Assembly (NCBI GenBank): GCA_028693055.1 | Contig: JAQUWD010000018.1 | Span: 1 to 60,595, forward strand | DNA from: Eubacteriales bacterium | GTDB taxonomy: Bacteria; Bacillota; Clostridia; Christensenellales; Aristaeellaceae | Reading direction: 5' to 3' | Length of the DNA: 60,595 nucleotides | Shown here: one piece after another, positions 1-8,430 of the stretch | Numbering within the stretch: position 1 is the stretch's first letter | How the letters are laid out: the number at the start of each line of letters is the position of its first letter | The notes under the pieces: model-generated | What the model was told of the DNA's origin: nothing | Seen by the model: only the letters and a program-made list of their open reading frames with translations | Databases searched by the model: none | Program-made: the position numbers and the translations under genes

Positions 1-267
1 CCGGACGCTTTGAAACGGATTGCTCATCAGGCCATCGAGCGCAAAAGCGGCGCGCGCGGTCTGCGGGCGATTATCGAAGGCGTGTTGATGGATACCATGT
101 TTGATCTGCCCTCGCGCACCGATGTGAAGCGGGTCATCATTAGTGAAAAATGCGTGAACGGTGAGGAAGAGCCGCGACTTGTTTTAACGGAGGGATTGCC
201 GAAGCCGCGTCGCCCCCGCAATACAGGCTCCAAGAAAAATCCCAAAAGCGAATCAAGCGTATCTTAA
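1..267 (+). CDS. clpX: ATP-dependent Clp protease ATP-binding subunit ClpX, C-terminal end (partial)
   Basis: Only the last 88 codons lie in the window; the reading frame is open from base 1. The segment [20 protein letters not shown] followed by [19 protein letters not shown] is the ClpX small C-terminal AAA+ subdomain, including the sensor-2 region GARGLR. ClpX is the hexameric unfoldase that feeds substrates to ClpP in the cytoplasm. The last ~20 residues form a Pro/Arg/Lys/Ser-rich tail ([13 protein letters not shown]) that is lineage-specific. A strong hairpin plus T-run follows, so this is the end of its transcription unit. Confidence 0.93.
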   Translation, partial: PDALKRIAHQAIERKSGARGLRAIIEGVLMDTMFDLPSRTDVKRVIISEKCVNGEEEPRLVLTEGLPKPRRPRNTGSKKNPKSESSVS

Positions 268-277
268 GGAATAGAAG

Positions 278-320
278 AACGGCAATCGATGAATAGCGTC
301 GGCTGCCGTTTTTTTCTTTT
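278..320 (+). terminator. Rho-independent terminator of clpX
   Basis: AACGGCA (278-284) pairs with TGCCGTT (304-310) around a 19-base loop and is followed directly by a T-rich tract (309-320). It lies 11 bases after the clpX stop and separates clpX from the MATE gene. Confidence 0.8.
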
Positions 321-325
321 TCCTC

Positions 326-354
326 TTGCAAAAGGCTTCATTTCCTTGTAAACT
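326..354 (+). promoter_or_regulatory. Possible sigma-A promoter of the MATE gene
   Basis: TTGCAA (326-331), a 17-base spacer and TAAACT (349-354) sit between the clpX terminator and the MATE start at 394. The -10 match is moderate. Confidence 0.4.
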
Positions 355-393
355 GTCCGCTGGTATATCAGCCTTATCAAAGGAGGGCGTATT

Positions 394-1752
394 ATGGCGC
401 GGACGAGGGATATGACGGTTGGCTCGCCTACCAAGCTGATTTTTGGCTTCTTCTTTCCCCTGCTGTTTGGATTGCTGTTTCAGCAGGTCTATAATATGGT
501 GGATACCATAGTGGTAGGTAAGTTTTTGGGCGTGCAGGCGCTGGCGGGAGTGGGTTCCACAGCGTCGCTGAATTTTTTGGTGCTGGGCTTCTGCATTGGC
601 GTATGCAACGGCTTCGTGATCCCTGTGGCCCAAAAATTTGGGGAGCATGATTACCGCGGGCTAAAGCGCTACGTGGTAAACGCCATTATGCTGGCGGTGG
701 TTTTTTCGCTGGCGTTGACGCTGGTGATCGGGCTTTTGTGCAAGCAGCTTTTGGTATGGATGAACACCCCGGCAGATATCATCAACGACGCCTATGCCTA
801 TATCTTGGTAATCTTTTTGGGCATTCCTGTCATTTTTATTTACAATGTGCTTTTCGGAATCATACGCTCCTTAGGCAATTCTCGCACGCCGGTCATTTAC
901 CTTGCAATTTGCTCGATATTGAATGTCATTTTGGATTTGCTGTTTATTTTGGGCTTCCACATGGGGGTGGAGGGCGCCGCTTGGGCTACTGTGATCTCCC
1001 AAGGGATTTCTTCCTTGCTTTGCATCCGTTACATTCGTCATTGCGATATGCTGGTGCTCCATAAATCGGATTGGAGTTTTGACAAGGACTGCATTCGTAG
1101 GCTGTTGAGTATGGGCCTTCCTACCGGCTTGCAGTATTCGATCACCGCCATTGGAAGTATTATTATTCAGGTCTCCGTCAATTTGTTGGGCTCCGTAGCG
1201 GTAGCTTCTGTGGCTGCCGGAAGCAAGGTAAGCCAGCTTTTTTGCTGCCCCTTCGACGCTATGGGCAGCACGATGATTACCTATGGCGGCCAAAACGTGG
1301 GCGCGCGCAAGCTGGATCGTATCGGGCAGGGCTTGCGCAGCTGCGGTGGTATGGGTATTTTATACGCTGTGCTTGCTTTCGTCGTTCTTCACTTTTTCAG
1401 CCCGTCGTTCATTACGTTGTTTGTGAATGAAACTGAGCGGGAGGTCATAGCTAACGCCAGCCTCTATTTGGATTACAACGCCGCCTTTTATATCCCGCTG
1501 GCCTTTGTTAATATCATACGCTTTTTAATTCAGGGCTTGGGCTTTACCAAGCAGGCGGTGTACGCGGGGGTTTGCGAGATGGCGGCGCGTACCATGGTAG
1601 GCGTTTTGCTGGTACCCACCTTTGGTTACATGGCGGTATGCTTTGCTAACCCTGCGGCTTGGATTGCGGCGGACTTGTTCCTGTTCCCAGCCTATTACCA
1701 CGTTATGAAGCAGCTGCGGCGGCGAATGGAAAGCCCGCTGGTTGGCGCTTAA
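394..1752 (+). CDS. MATE family efflux transporter
   Basis: A 452-residue integral membrane protein of normal MATE length (about twelve hydrophobic segments). The N-terminus (SPTKLIFGFFFPLLFGLLFQ then QVYNMVDTIVVGKFLG) is the conserved first MatE repeat, and the second repeat begins near residue 240 (LLSMGLPTGLQYSITAIGS). Family members export cationic drugs or metabolites across the cytoplasmic membrane using a Na+ or H+ gradient; the substrate cannot be read from sequence. AAGGAGGG lies just before ATG 394. Its stop codon overlaps the stop of the convergent carboxypeptidase gene within one TTAA (1749-1752). Confidence 0.92.
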   Translation: MARTRDMTVGSPTKLIFGFFFPLLFGLLFQQVYNMVDTIVVGKFLGVQALAGVGSTASLNFLVLGFCIGVCNGFVIPVAQKFGEHDYRGLKRYVVNAIMLAVVFSLALTLVIGLLCKQLLVWMNTPADIINDAYAYILVIFLGIPVIFIYNVLFGIIRSLGNSRTPVIYLAICSILNVILDLLFILGFHMGVEGAAWATVISQGISSLLCIRYIRHCDMLVLHKSDWSFDKDCIRRLLSMGLPTGLQYSITAIGSIIIQVSVNLLGSVAVASVAAGSKVSQLFCCPFDAMGSTMITYGGQNVGARKLDRIGQGLRSCGGMGILYAVLAFVVLHFFSPSFITLFVNETEREVIANASLYLDYNAAFYIPLAFVNIIRFLIQGLGFTKQAVYAGVCEMAARTMVGVLLVPTFGYMAVCFANPAAWIAADLFLFPAYYHVMKQLRRRMESPLVGA

Positions 1753-3083
1753 CGGGCAAAGCCGTACTCAAATAGCTTTTGTAAATCCATCCATGCGCGG
1801 TTGCGGCTGGGCGCGCCCATCAGCACCGCGATTAGCGTTCTTCCGTTCTTTTGCGCAGCGCCCACATAGCAAAAGCCCGCTAAAGAAGTATAGCCGCTTT
1901 TCACCCCTGCCGCATAGGAGAGATAGTAGGGGGACTCGGGATTAAAAATTTCATAGTTGTTTTCAATCGTCAGCGCCTCCCGCTTATCCGTAGCCGGCAG
2001 TGTGTAGCGCAGACAGGATACGATTTGGCAAAAGGTGGGGTCCGTCAAACCGGCGCGGGCTGCTAAGGCCAAATCCCGTGCCGTTGAATAGTGGTCAGGA
2101 TCATGATAGCCGTGGGGATTCGCAAAATGGGTATTGCTCATTTGAAGCTCCGCGGCTTTTTGATTCATTCGCTCTACAAAGGCGTCGATGCTGCCCGCTT
2201 CCAGCACGGCTACGGCTTTGGCGGCGTCGTTGCCCGAACGGATCATCAAGCCGTAGAGAAGATCCAGCTTGGTCATGGTTTCACCGGGAACCACCGGAAC
2301 CAACGAGCTATCCTTTGCGACGTCAGCCGCTTCGTCGGGAATGGTGACGGTGTTCGACAGCCCACCCGATTCCAGCGCTAAAAGCAAGGTCATGATTTTG
2401 GTGGTGCTGGCAGGATACAGGATTTCATCGCTGTTGACCTCAAAAAGCGCGTCTCCGCTGGGCACGTCCATAACAATGCAGCTTTTGGAATACAGGTATT
2501 CCTCCGTTAGCTCTAACGGCTTGGATAAATCAAAATAGATAGGCGCACGAAACCCGTACGAACCCAAATCGCTTTCTAAAGCGGCTTGAGTGGCGTCGTC
2601 CACGACGCCGTTAACGGTCAGCCCGCTTAAGCCGACTGCTGATGCTTTTTGCTGGAAGTCGGCTACCGCTTGCTTAGTAGCGTTGCCATAAGCGCCGTCG
2701 GCTGCGCCGTTCAGCAGCTTTAGGTCGATAAGCTGCGTTTGAAGCGCCTGCACGCGTGGCCCCTTGCTGCCGACGCACAGAACGGTTAACGCCGCTTTCG
2801 CGTCCTCGCTGAGAATTAGCGATAATGTGGCTGCGTCTGCGTTTCCGTCCTGGGGCACATCATATTCGGCTCGTTTTAACAGGCGTTGGGCTTCTGTAAC
2901 AGCCGCGACGGTCTGATTGCCGTAGATTCCGTCCACTTTTCCGCTAAACAGCCCCAATTCGGCTAATCGGTTTTGCAGCGCCGTTACGGCGTCTCCCTTG
3001 GAGCCCACATATAACCCGTCAGCTGCAAAGGCTCCAACAGGAATCAACAGGCAGCATAACAGCAAGGCAAGATAGCGTTTCAT
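1749..3083 (-). CDS. D-alanyl-D-alanine carboxypeptidase (peptidase S11) with two peptidoglycan-binding domains
   Basis: 444 residues from ATG 3083, which has AAAGGGG upstream and is followed by a typical signal peptide (MKRYLALLLCCLLIPVGAFA). Two PG_binding_1 repeats follow (about residues 25-90 and 103-165, each with an S/GSKG start and a DGxYGN motif). The penicillin-binding-type S11 domain has the catalytic SxxK motif (PASTTK, S226/K229) and SGN (283-285). The third box reads KSG (VKSGYT) instead of the usual KTG, a conservative change. It trims the terminal D-Ala of peptidoglycan stem peptides outside the membrane. The next genes, spoIID and spoIIQ, point to a dacF-like role in spore or forespore wall remodelling, which is inference. 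The longer in-frame start at 3179 would put the signal peptide inside the protein and is unlikely. Confidence 0.9.
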   Translation of the reverse strand: MKRYLALLLCCLLIPVGAFAADGLYVGSKGDAVTALQNRLAELGLFSGKVDGIYGNQTVAAVTEAQRLLKRAEYDVPQDGNADAATLSLILSEDAKAALTVLCVGSKGPRVQALQTQLIDLKLLNGAADGAYGNATKQAVADFQQKASAVGLSGLTVNGVVDDATQAALESDLGSYGFRAPIYFDLSKPLELTEEYLYSKSCIVMDVPSGDALFEVNSDEILYPASTTKIMTLLLALESGGLSNTVTIPDEAADVAKDSSLVPVVPGETMTKLDLLYGLMIRSGNDAAKAVAVLEAGSIDAFVERMNQKAAELQMSNTHFANPHGYHDPDHYSTARDLALAARAGLTDPTFCQIVSCLRYTLPATDKREALTIENNYEIFNPESPYYLSYAAGVKSGYTSLAGFCYVGAAQKNGRTLIAVLMGAPSRNRAWMDLQKLFEYGFAR

Positions 3084-3204
3084 CTTTTGCTTTTCCCCTT
3101 TCAGCTGTGCTTTCTTTGATAAGACGAACGAAAAGCGAATTTTGTTGCATTTGCCTTCTGCTTCGGGGGAGAAGCGCATAGGCTTGCTGTGGAGGGATGC
3201 GAAG

Positions 3205-4320
3205 ATGAAACGCGGTTATCCGCCTCTTTGGCTGTGCGCCTTGCTGCTGGTATTGGCTTTGGTGTGGAAAATGATGGGCGCGCCCCTTAGCTCGGAGGAA
3301 TTTGGAAATCTACGAACCCCCTTTTGGCAGGCGCGGGTATTGCTGCCCTCCCGTCTGCAAAGAGTGCTACAGCTTTGGCTGCCGGGACAGTTTAATGGGC
3401 AGGAAGGTCAAACGCTGAATGAGGACGGTACAGACCCGGACCAGCGGGAGCTGGCAAAATTGAAAACGACAGAAACGGTGATGCTTCCGGTGTGGCTGCC
3501 GCAAGAGGGTAAAATCGTTTCGATGTCGCTGGAAAGCTATGTTTGCGGCGTGGTGGCGGCAGAAATGCCAGCCGCTTATCACGCCGAGGCATTGAAGGCC
3601 CAAGCGGTAGCGGCCCGTACCCGCGCGCTGCGGCAGGTAAGCGATAGCGGCTGTCTGAACCACAGCGGCGCGGCGGTCTGCGGGGACAGCGCATGCTGTC
3701 AGGGGTATGCCAGCATGGAGGACTGCCGGGAAAAATGGGGCGCGGAGTATGAGCTATATCGAGATCGCATCGTATCTGCGGTACAAGCTACGAGGGACGA
3801 GCTGCTTACCTATGAGGGTGAGCCTATTACGGTGCTGTACCATGCCATGAGCGGAGGAAAGACGGAGAACGCTCAAGCGGTTTTCGCATCGGGAGAGCCC
3901 TATTTGGTCAGCGTGGACAGCGGTGGCGAAGAAAACGCCAAGGGATACCTAACGGACAGCACCTTTTCCTTTGAGGAAGCCGCCGGGTTATTGAGCCAAG
4001 CTTTTCCGGAAAAAACGATTACGGCGCAGCAGGTGCGCCGTGCGTTGACGGTAGGGGAGTACACCAATACGGGCCGCGTCAAAACTGTACTTTTGGACGA
4101 TTACGAGTTGGACGCGCAAACGGTGCGAAAGGCACTTAAGCTGCGCAGCACATGGTTTTCCATTACGGCTGATCAAAACGGCGTAACCTTTCATCAACGG
4201 GGCTATGGTCACGGCGTGGGCATGAGTCAGGTAGGCGCTAACAGCATGGCGGCTAACGGTGCGGATTATCAAACCATTTTGGCGCATTATTATCCCGGAA
4301 CCACATTGGAAAAGCAGTAA
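3205..4320 (+). CDS. spoIID: Stage II sporulation protein D (SpoIID) family
   Basis: 371 residues from ATG 3205, preceded by GGAGGG (3191-3196). One N-terminal membrane segment (LWLCALLLVLALVWKMM) precedes the SpoIID domain, which carries the hallmark LESYVCGVVAAEMPAAYHAE, then ALKAQAVAARTRAL, and the C-terminal GYGHGVGMSQVGANSMAANG. SpoIID is a membrane-anchored lytic transglycosylase that cleaves denuded glycan strands during engulfment, working with SpoIIM/SpoIIP. The next gene is the forespore partner-type protein SpoIIQ. It is divergent from the carboxypeptidase gene with ~120 bases between the starts. Confidence 0.9.
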   Translation: MKRGYPPLWLCALLLVLALVWKMMGAPLSSEEFGNLRTPFWQARVLLPSRLQRVLQLWLPGQFNGQEGQTLNEDGTDPDQRELAKLKTTETVMLPVWLPQEGKIVSMSLESYVCGVVAAEMPAAYHAEALKAQAVAARTRALRQVSDSGCLNHSGAAVCGDSACCQGYASMEDCREKWGAEYELYRDRIVSAVQATRDELLTYEGEPITVLYHAMSGGKTENAQAVFASGEPYLVSVDSGGEENAKGYLTDSTFSFEEAAGLLSQAFPEKTITAQQVRRALTVGEYTNTGRVKTVLLDDYELDAQTVRKALKLRSTWFSITADQNGVTFHQRGYGHGVGMSQVGANSMAANGADYQTILAHYYPGTTLEKQ

Positions 4321-4369
4321 TGGCATAGCGATTGGCTTCATGGGCCATCCTAAAGGCGGAGGGATGCTC

Positions 4370-5074
4370 ATGGAAAATAGTAAATTTTGGCAGGGAATAA
4401 AGCGGGCCTATCTACGCTATGACCGGATGATGGAAAAGCAAGGCTTCTATGTGGTGTTGGCAGTCTGCGTTTTGGTAATCGTACTCAGCGCCTTTTATAC
4501 CTTCCGGTTGAGGGAGGAGGGAGGCGAGCTTTCCATGAACGCCGAAGAAGCGCAAACCGCCGGTGGAACCCAGAACGCGCAAACGTTGAAGGAAGCGCAG
4601 GCGTTGGTTGCCAGCGTTGGCGCGGAGCAAAAGCTAGAGCTGGCGACGCAATCTCCCTTTCGATTGGTTCAGCCCTTGAGCGGCTTTCTGGATCGTACCT
4701 TCAGCGATGCGGAGCCGCAGTTTTTTGCCCAGAGCAACGCCTGGCAAATTCATGCGGGGGTGGATTTTCAAGCAGAGTATGGCGCGCCCGTCGCCGCCTG
4801 CGCTAGCGGCACTGTGACGAAGAAGGCTCAGGACAACGAGCTGGGGCTTTGCGTTGTGATTGATCACGGCAACGGCTACCAGACGGTGTACGCAGGACTG
4901 AGCAGCGCCGACTATGTGCAGGTAAACGATCCGGTCTCCCAAGGGCAAACCATAGGACATGTGGGGAACGGTGTGCTGGCGGAAAACGATGGATTGCCGC
5001 ATCTCCATTTGGAGGTTCATAAGAACGGAAAGCCTGTGGATCCGTTAACCGTATTTTTAGGGCTTGACAATTAA
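4370..5074 (+). CDS. spoIIQ: M23 family metallopeptidase, SpoIIQ-like
   Basis: 234 residues from ATG 4370 (RBS GGCGGAGGG ends 6 bases upstream). A single membrane anchor (about 26-43, FYVVLAVCVLVIVLSAFY) is followed by a linker and a LytM/M23 domain (about 95-230). All four zinc and catalytic positions are present: H128xxxD132 and H211-L-H213. SpoIIQ sits in the forespore membrane and joins SpoIIIAH in the engulfment channel. In Bacillus subtilis it is catalytically dead, whereas clostridial versions often keep the residues, as here. Position after spoIID supports the name. The 3' end contains the -35 box of the glmS promoter. Confidence 0.85.
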   Translation: MENSKFWQGIKRAYLRYDRMMEKQGFYVVLAVCVLVIVLSAFYTFRLREEGGELSMNAEEAQTAGGTQNAQTLKEAQALVASVGAEQKLELATQSPFRLVQPLSGFLDRTFSDAEPQFFAQSNAWQIHAGVDFQAEYGAPVAACASGTVTKKAQDNELGLCVVIDHGNGYQTVYAGLSSADYVQVNDPVSQGQTIGHVGNGVLAENDGLPHLHLEVHKNGKPVDPLTVFLGLDN

Positions 5075-5092
5075 AATACATTACGATACAAT
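5064..5092 (+). promoter_or_regulatory. Sigma-A promoter of glmS, overlapping the end of spoIIQ
   Basis: Perfect -35 TTGACA (5064-5069), a 17-base spacer and -10 TACAAT (5087-5092). The -35 lies within the last codons of spoIIQ. Transcription would start near 5099, leaving a leader of about 30 bases, too short for a glmS ribozyme. Confidence 0.85.
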
Positions 5093-5127
5093 ACATGACG
5101 TTTGATAACGTATTGGAGGTAACCATC

Positions 5128-6963
5128 ATGTGTGGAATCGTTGGATATATCGGTGATCAACAGGCATGCCCCATTTTAATGGAGGGGTTGGATCGGCTAT
5201 CCTATCGGGGCTATGACAGCGCCGGGGTAGCTATCGTGGACGCAGAGGGAAAAATCAATGTGCGTAAGGCAAAGGGTAGGCTGGAGAATTTATCCAACCT
5301 GCTGGAAGCCTCTCCCATTACAGGAACGGTGGGCATTGGTCATACCCGTTGGGCTACCCATGGGGAACCTAGCGATTTAAACGCTCACCCTCACACGGAC
5401 GTTAAAGGCGGCATCGCGGTGGTACATAACGGCATCATCGAAAACCATGCTGCGCTGCGCCGCCATCTGGAATCCACCGGCGCTCATTTTGTTAGCCAGA
5501 CCGATACCGAGGTGGTAGCCCACCTGCTCAACTGGCTCTATGACGGCGATATGAAGCGCGCGCTGATTCGCGCAATGGGCATGCTGGAGGGCAGCTACGC
5601 CTTGGGCGTGATCTGCGATCAGGAGCCCGGCGTGCTGTACTGCGCCCGGAACGATAGCCCGTTGGTCATCGGCGCACGAAATGGCGAAGGCTTTATCGCT
5701 TCGGATATCCCGGCTCTTTTAAGCCATACCAGGGATGTGATCTTCCTTCATGATAAGGAGATTGGCGTGCTGGATCGTCGGGGCATCAGTGTGTTTGACG
5801 CATATGGCAACAGCCGCCAGCATGCGCTGTTTCATGTGGATTGGGACTTGGCCAGCGCCGAAAAGGGCGGTTATGCCCACTACATGCTTAAGGAGATTCA
5901 CGAGCAGCCCGAGGCGCTGCAAAAAACCTTTGCCCCCCGCAACTCCGGCAAGCCCGGAGATTATGGCTGGCTTCCTCTCAGCACGGACGAGGTAAAGAGC
6001 TTACGCAAGATCAGCATCGTTGCCTGCGGCACGGCTTACCACGCGGGAGTTGTGGGTAAATATGCCATTGAAAAGCTGGCGCGCATTCCCGTTGAGGCAG
6101 AAATTGCTAGCGAATATCGCTATCGTGATCCCATCGTGGGGGAGAACGAGCTGTTTATTGCAGTATCCCAAAGCGGTGAAACCGCCGATACCTTGGCGGC
6201 TCTTCGGGAAGCGCGGCGGCGCGGCGCAAAAGTGATTGCGGTATGCAACGTGGTTGGCTCCACCATCGCTCGGGAGGTGGGAAATGAAAACACCCTGTAC
6301 ACCTATGCAGGCCCGGAAATCGCCGTAGCCAGCACAAAGGCGTACATGACGCAGGCTGAGCTGATGCTGATGCTAGCGATCGCGTTGGGCGAAATGCGTG
6401 GCACGCTGAGCACCGAACGGGCGCAAACGCTGCTAAAGGAGTTAAACGAGCTACCCGCAAAGGCGGAGCAAGCGCTTAAGACCGAGGAACAGCTGCAAAA
6501 GTTTGCCAGCACCGCCAGTCAAAAAAAGCATGTGTTCTTTGTGGGACGGGGACTGGATTATGCCTTGTCCATGGAAGCGGCGCTGAAGCTAAAGGAGGTC
6601 AGCTATATTTTTAGCGAGGCCTACGCCGCTGGCGAGCTGAAGCACGGCCCCATCGCGCTATTGCAGGAGGGACGGCTGGTGATGGCTACCATCACCCAAC
6701 CGGCGCTATTGGATAAAACCATGAGCAACCTTCGAGAGGTGACCGCTAGAGGAGCCCGGGTGGTGGCGGTTTGCCGCGAAAGCTTAAAGGATAAGGTGAT
6801 CAACGATGTAGATGAGGTAATCGTCATCCCAGATGCGGATGATCTGATTGCACCGCTATTGGCGGTGATTCCTTTGCAGCTTTTTGCGTACTGCATGGCG
6901 GTGGCTCGCGGATGCGACGTGGATAAACCGCGCAATCTTGCTAAGAGTGTTACTGTAGAGTAA
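5128..6963 (+). CDS. glmS: Glutamine--fructose-6-phosphate aminotransferase (isomerizing)
   Basis: 611 residues. The start must be ATG 5128 because the mature protein needs Cys at position 2 (MCGIVGYIG) as the glutaminase nucleophile; GGAGGT lies 7 bases upstream. The N-terminal class II amidotransferase domain covers about 1-230, followed by two SIS domains (SQSGETADT near 350, and the HGPIAL region near 500), and it ends DVDKPRNLAKSVTVE as is standard. It makes glucosamine-6-phosphate from fructose-6-phosphate and glutamine, the first step to UDP-GlcNAc and peptidoglycan. No glmS ribozyme fits upstream. Confidence 0.97.
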   Translation: MCGIVGYIGDQQACPILMEGLDRLSYRGYDSAGVAIVDAEGKINVRKAKGRLENLSNLLEASPITGTVGIGHTRWATHGEPSDLNAHPHTDVKGGIAVVHNGIIENHAALRRHLESTGAHFVSQTDTEVVAHLLNWLYDGDMKRALIRAMGMLEGSYALGVICDQEPGVLYCARNDSPLVIGARNGEGFIASDIPALLSHTRDVIFLHDKEIGVLDRRGISVFDAYGNSRQHALFHVDWDLASAEKGGYAHYMLKEIHEQPEALQKTFAPRNSGKPGDYGWLPLSTDEVKSLRKISIVACGTAYHAGVVGKYAIEKLARIPVEAEIASEYRYRDPIVGENELFIAVSQSGETADTLAALREARRRGAKVIAVCNVVGSTIAREVGNENTLYTYAGPEIAVASTKAYMTQAELMLMLAIALGEMRGTLSTERAQTLLKELNELPAKAEQALKTEEQLQKFASTASQKKHVFFVGRGLDYALSMEAALKLKEVSYIFSEAYAAGELKHGPIALLQEGRLVMATITQPALLDKTMSNLREVTARGARVVAVCRESLKDKVINDVDEVIVIPDADDLIAPLLAVIPLQLFAYCMAVARGCDVDKPRNLAKSVTVE

Positions 6964-6969
6964 TCCATC

Positions 6970-6998
6970 TTGCTTTTCCAATGACTCCGTGCTATGAT
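6970..6998 (+). promoter_or_regulatory. Sigma-A promoter of trkA-trkH
   Basis: TTGCTT (6970-6975), a 17-base spacer and TATGAT (6993-6998), lying just after the glmS stop and about 45 bases before the trkA start. Confidence 0.65.
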
Positions 6999-7042
6999 GA
7001 CTGGGTTATTATGCACCACTGACATTGGGAGAGCTTTTTTAT

Positions 7043-8428
7043 ATGAAAATCGTGGTTATCGGGGATGGCAAGGTCGGTTTTACTTTGACGCGGGCATTGA
7101 GTCAAGAGGGACACGACCTGGTGGTCATCGACAATCAGAAAAATGCGTTAACCATCGCCGAGGATCGGCTAGATGTGCTGGTGATGGAGGGCAACGGAGC
7201 CAGTGCCAGCGTGCAGAAGGAAGCGGGAGTGGATACCAGCGATTTGCTGATCGCGGTTACCTCCGCGGACGAAACCAATCTGGTGTGCTGCATGGTGGCC
7301 CGAAAGCTAGGCTGCAAGCATACCATTGCACGAATTCGCAATCCTGAATATAACGAGGCGCAGTATCTTTTGCGGGATGAGCTGGGCCTTAGCATGACCG
7401 TAAATCCGGAGCGAATCGCCGCTCGCGAGATTTTCGGCCTTTTACAGCTCCCTTCTTTTTTGCGTCGGGATGCGTATGCCAAGGGACGCGCCGAGATTGT
7501 GGGTATTCCCGTACGAACCGGCGGCAAGCTGGATGGCATCGCTTTGGTGGAGTTATATAAAACCTTGAAGGTGCGGGTGCTGGTCTGCGCTGTCAAGCGG
7601 GGCTCTAAGGTGATTATTCCCGACGGCAGCTTTGTGCTAAAGGGCGAGGATCATATCTATGTCACCGCGCCTACCGGCGACCTTTTGACACTGGTGAAGG
7701 TGATGGGGCTTGACCGGGTAAAAATTCGCTCTGTGATGATTGTAGGCGGCAGCCGCATCGCGTACTATCTGGCGCAAATGCTGAGTGAGGCGGGTATCCA
7801 AGTCAAGCTGCTGGAAAGCAACATGGCCCGCTGCGAAACCCTTAGCGCGATGCTGCCGGACGCAATGGTGGTGAATGCAGACGGTACCTTCTTCCCAACG
7901 CTGTTGGCGGAGGGATTGGAAGAGACGGACGCAATGGTCACGCTGACCAATCTGGATGAAATGAACTTGGTGATCTCGATGTACGCTAATCACCTCCATG
8001 TGCCGAAGGTGGTTACGAAAATTAACAGAACTGAATACGGTGAAATTTTGGACGACAGCGGCGCGGAATGCGTCATCAGTCCTCGGCAGCTGGTTTGCAA
8101 CGATATTCTTCGCTATGTGCGCGCTATGCAGAATCGAAGCGGCGCGGGGGTTGTAGCGCTTCACCGTATGGTGGACGATCAGGTGGAGGCAATGGAATTC
8201 AGGGCCAATAGCGAGTCGTGGTATTGCGGGGTTCCGCTCCATGATATTTCCTTGAAACCCAACGTGCTGGTCGCCGTTATTTCCCACCATGGGAATGTCA
8301 TCGTGCCCCGAGGCGCGGATTCTTTTGCCGAGGGCGACTCCGTGGTCATCGTTACCACGACGGAGCGCAGATTTGATGACCTTAACGATATCTTTGCCGA
8401 ACCGCCGCAGGGAACCAAAGGAGTCTGA
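7043..8428 (+). CDS. trkA: Trk potassium uptake system regulatory protein TrkA
   Basis: 461 residues from ATG 7043 (GGGAGA 11 bases upstream), the full length of a two-repeat TrkA. Each half has a Rossmann RCK_N domain and an RCK_C domain. The first nucleotide-binding turn is MKIVVIGDGKVG; the second, near residue 233, is IVGGSRIA, a variant of GxGxxG. TrkA is a cytoplasmic ring that binds NAD(H)/ATP and gates the TrkH channel. trkH starts 2 bases after its stop, so the two are translated as a pair. Confidence 0.95.
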   Translation: MKIVVIGDGKVGFTLTRALSQEGHDLVVIDNQKNALTIAEDRLDVLVMEGNGASASVQKEAGVDTSDLLIAVTSADETNLVCCMVARKLGCKHTIARIRNPEYNEAQYLLRDELGLSMTVNPERIAAREIFGLLQLPSFLRRDAYAKGRAEIVGIPVRTGGKLDGIALVELYKTLKVRVLVCAVKRGSKVIIPDGSFVLKGEDHIYVTAPTGDLLTLVKVMGLDRVKIRSVMIVGGSRIAYYLAQMLSEAGIQVKLLESNMARCETLSAMLPDAMVVNADGTFFPTLLAEGLEETDAMVTLTNLDEMNLVISMYANHLHVPKVVTKINRTEYGEILDDSGAECVISPRQLVCNDILRYVRAMQNRSGAGVVALHRMVDDQVEAMEFRANSESWYCGVPLHDISLKPNVLVAVISHHGNVIVPRGADSFAEGDSVVIVTTTERRFDDLNDIFAEPPQGTKGV

Positions 8429-8430
8429 GT

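Noticed and set aside
5075..5127. glmS ribozyme upstream of glmS
   Set aside because: Only 53 bases separate the genes and a full promoter occupies most of them; there is no room for the ~150-base ribozyme.
7637..8290. 217-codon minus-strand frame inside trkA
   Set aside because: Shadow frame, His-rich from antisense codons; trkA is unambiguous.
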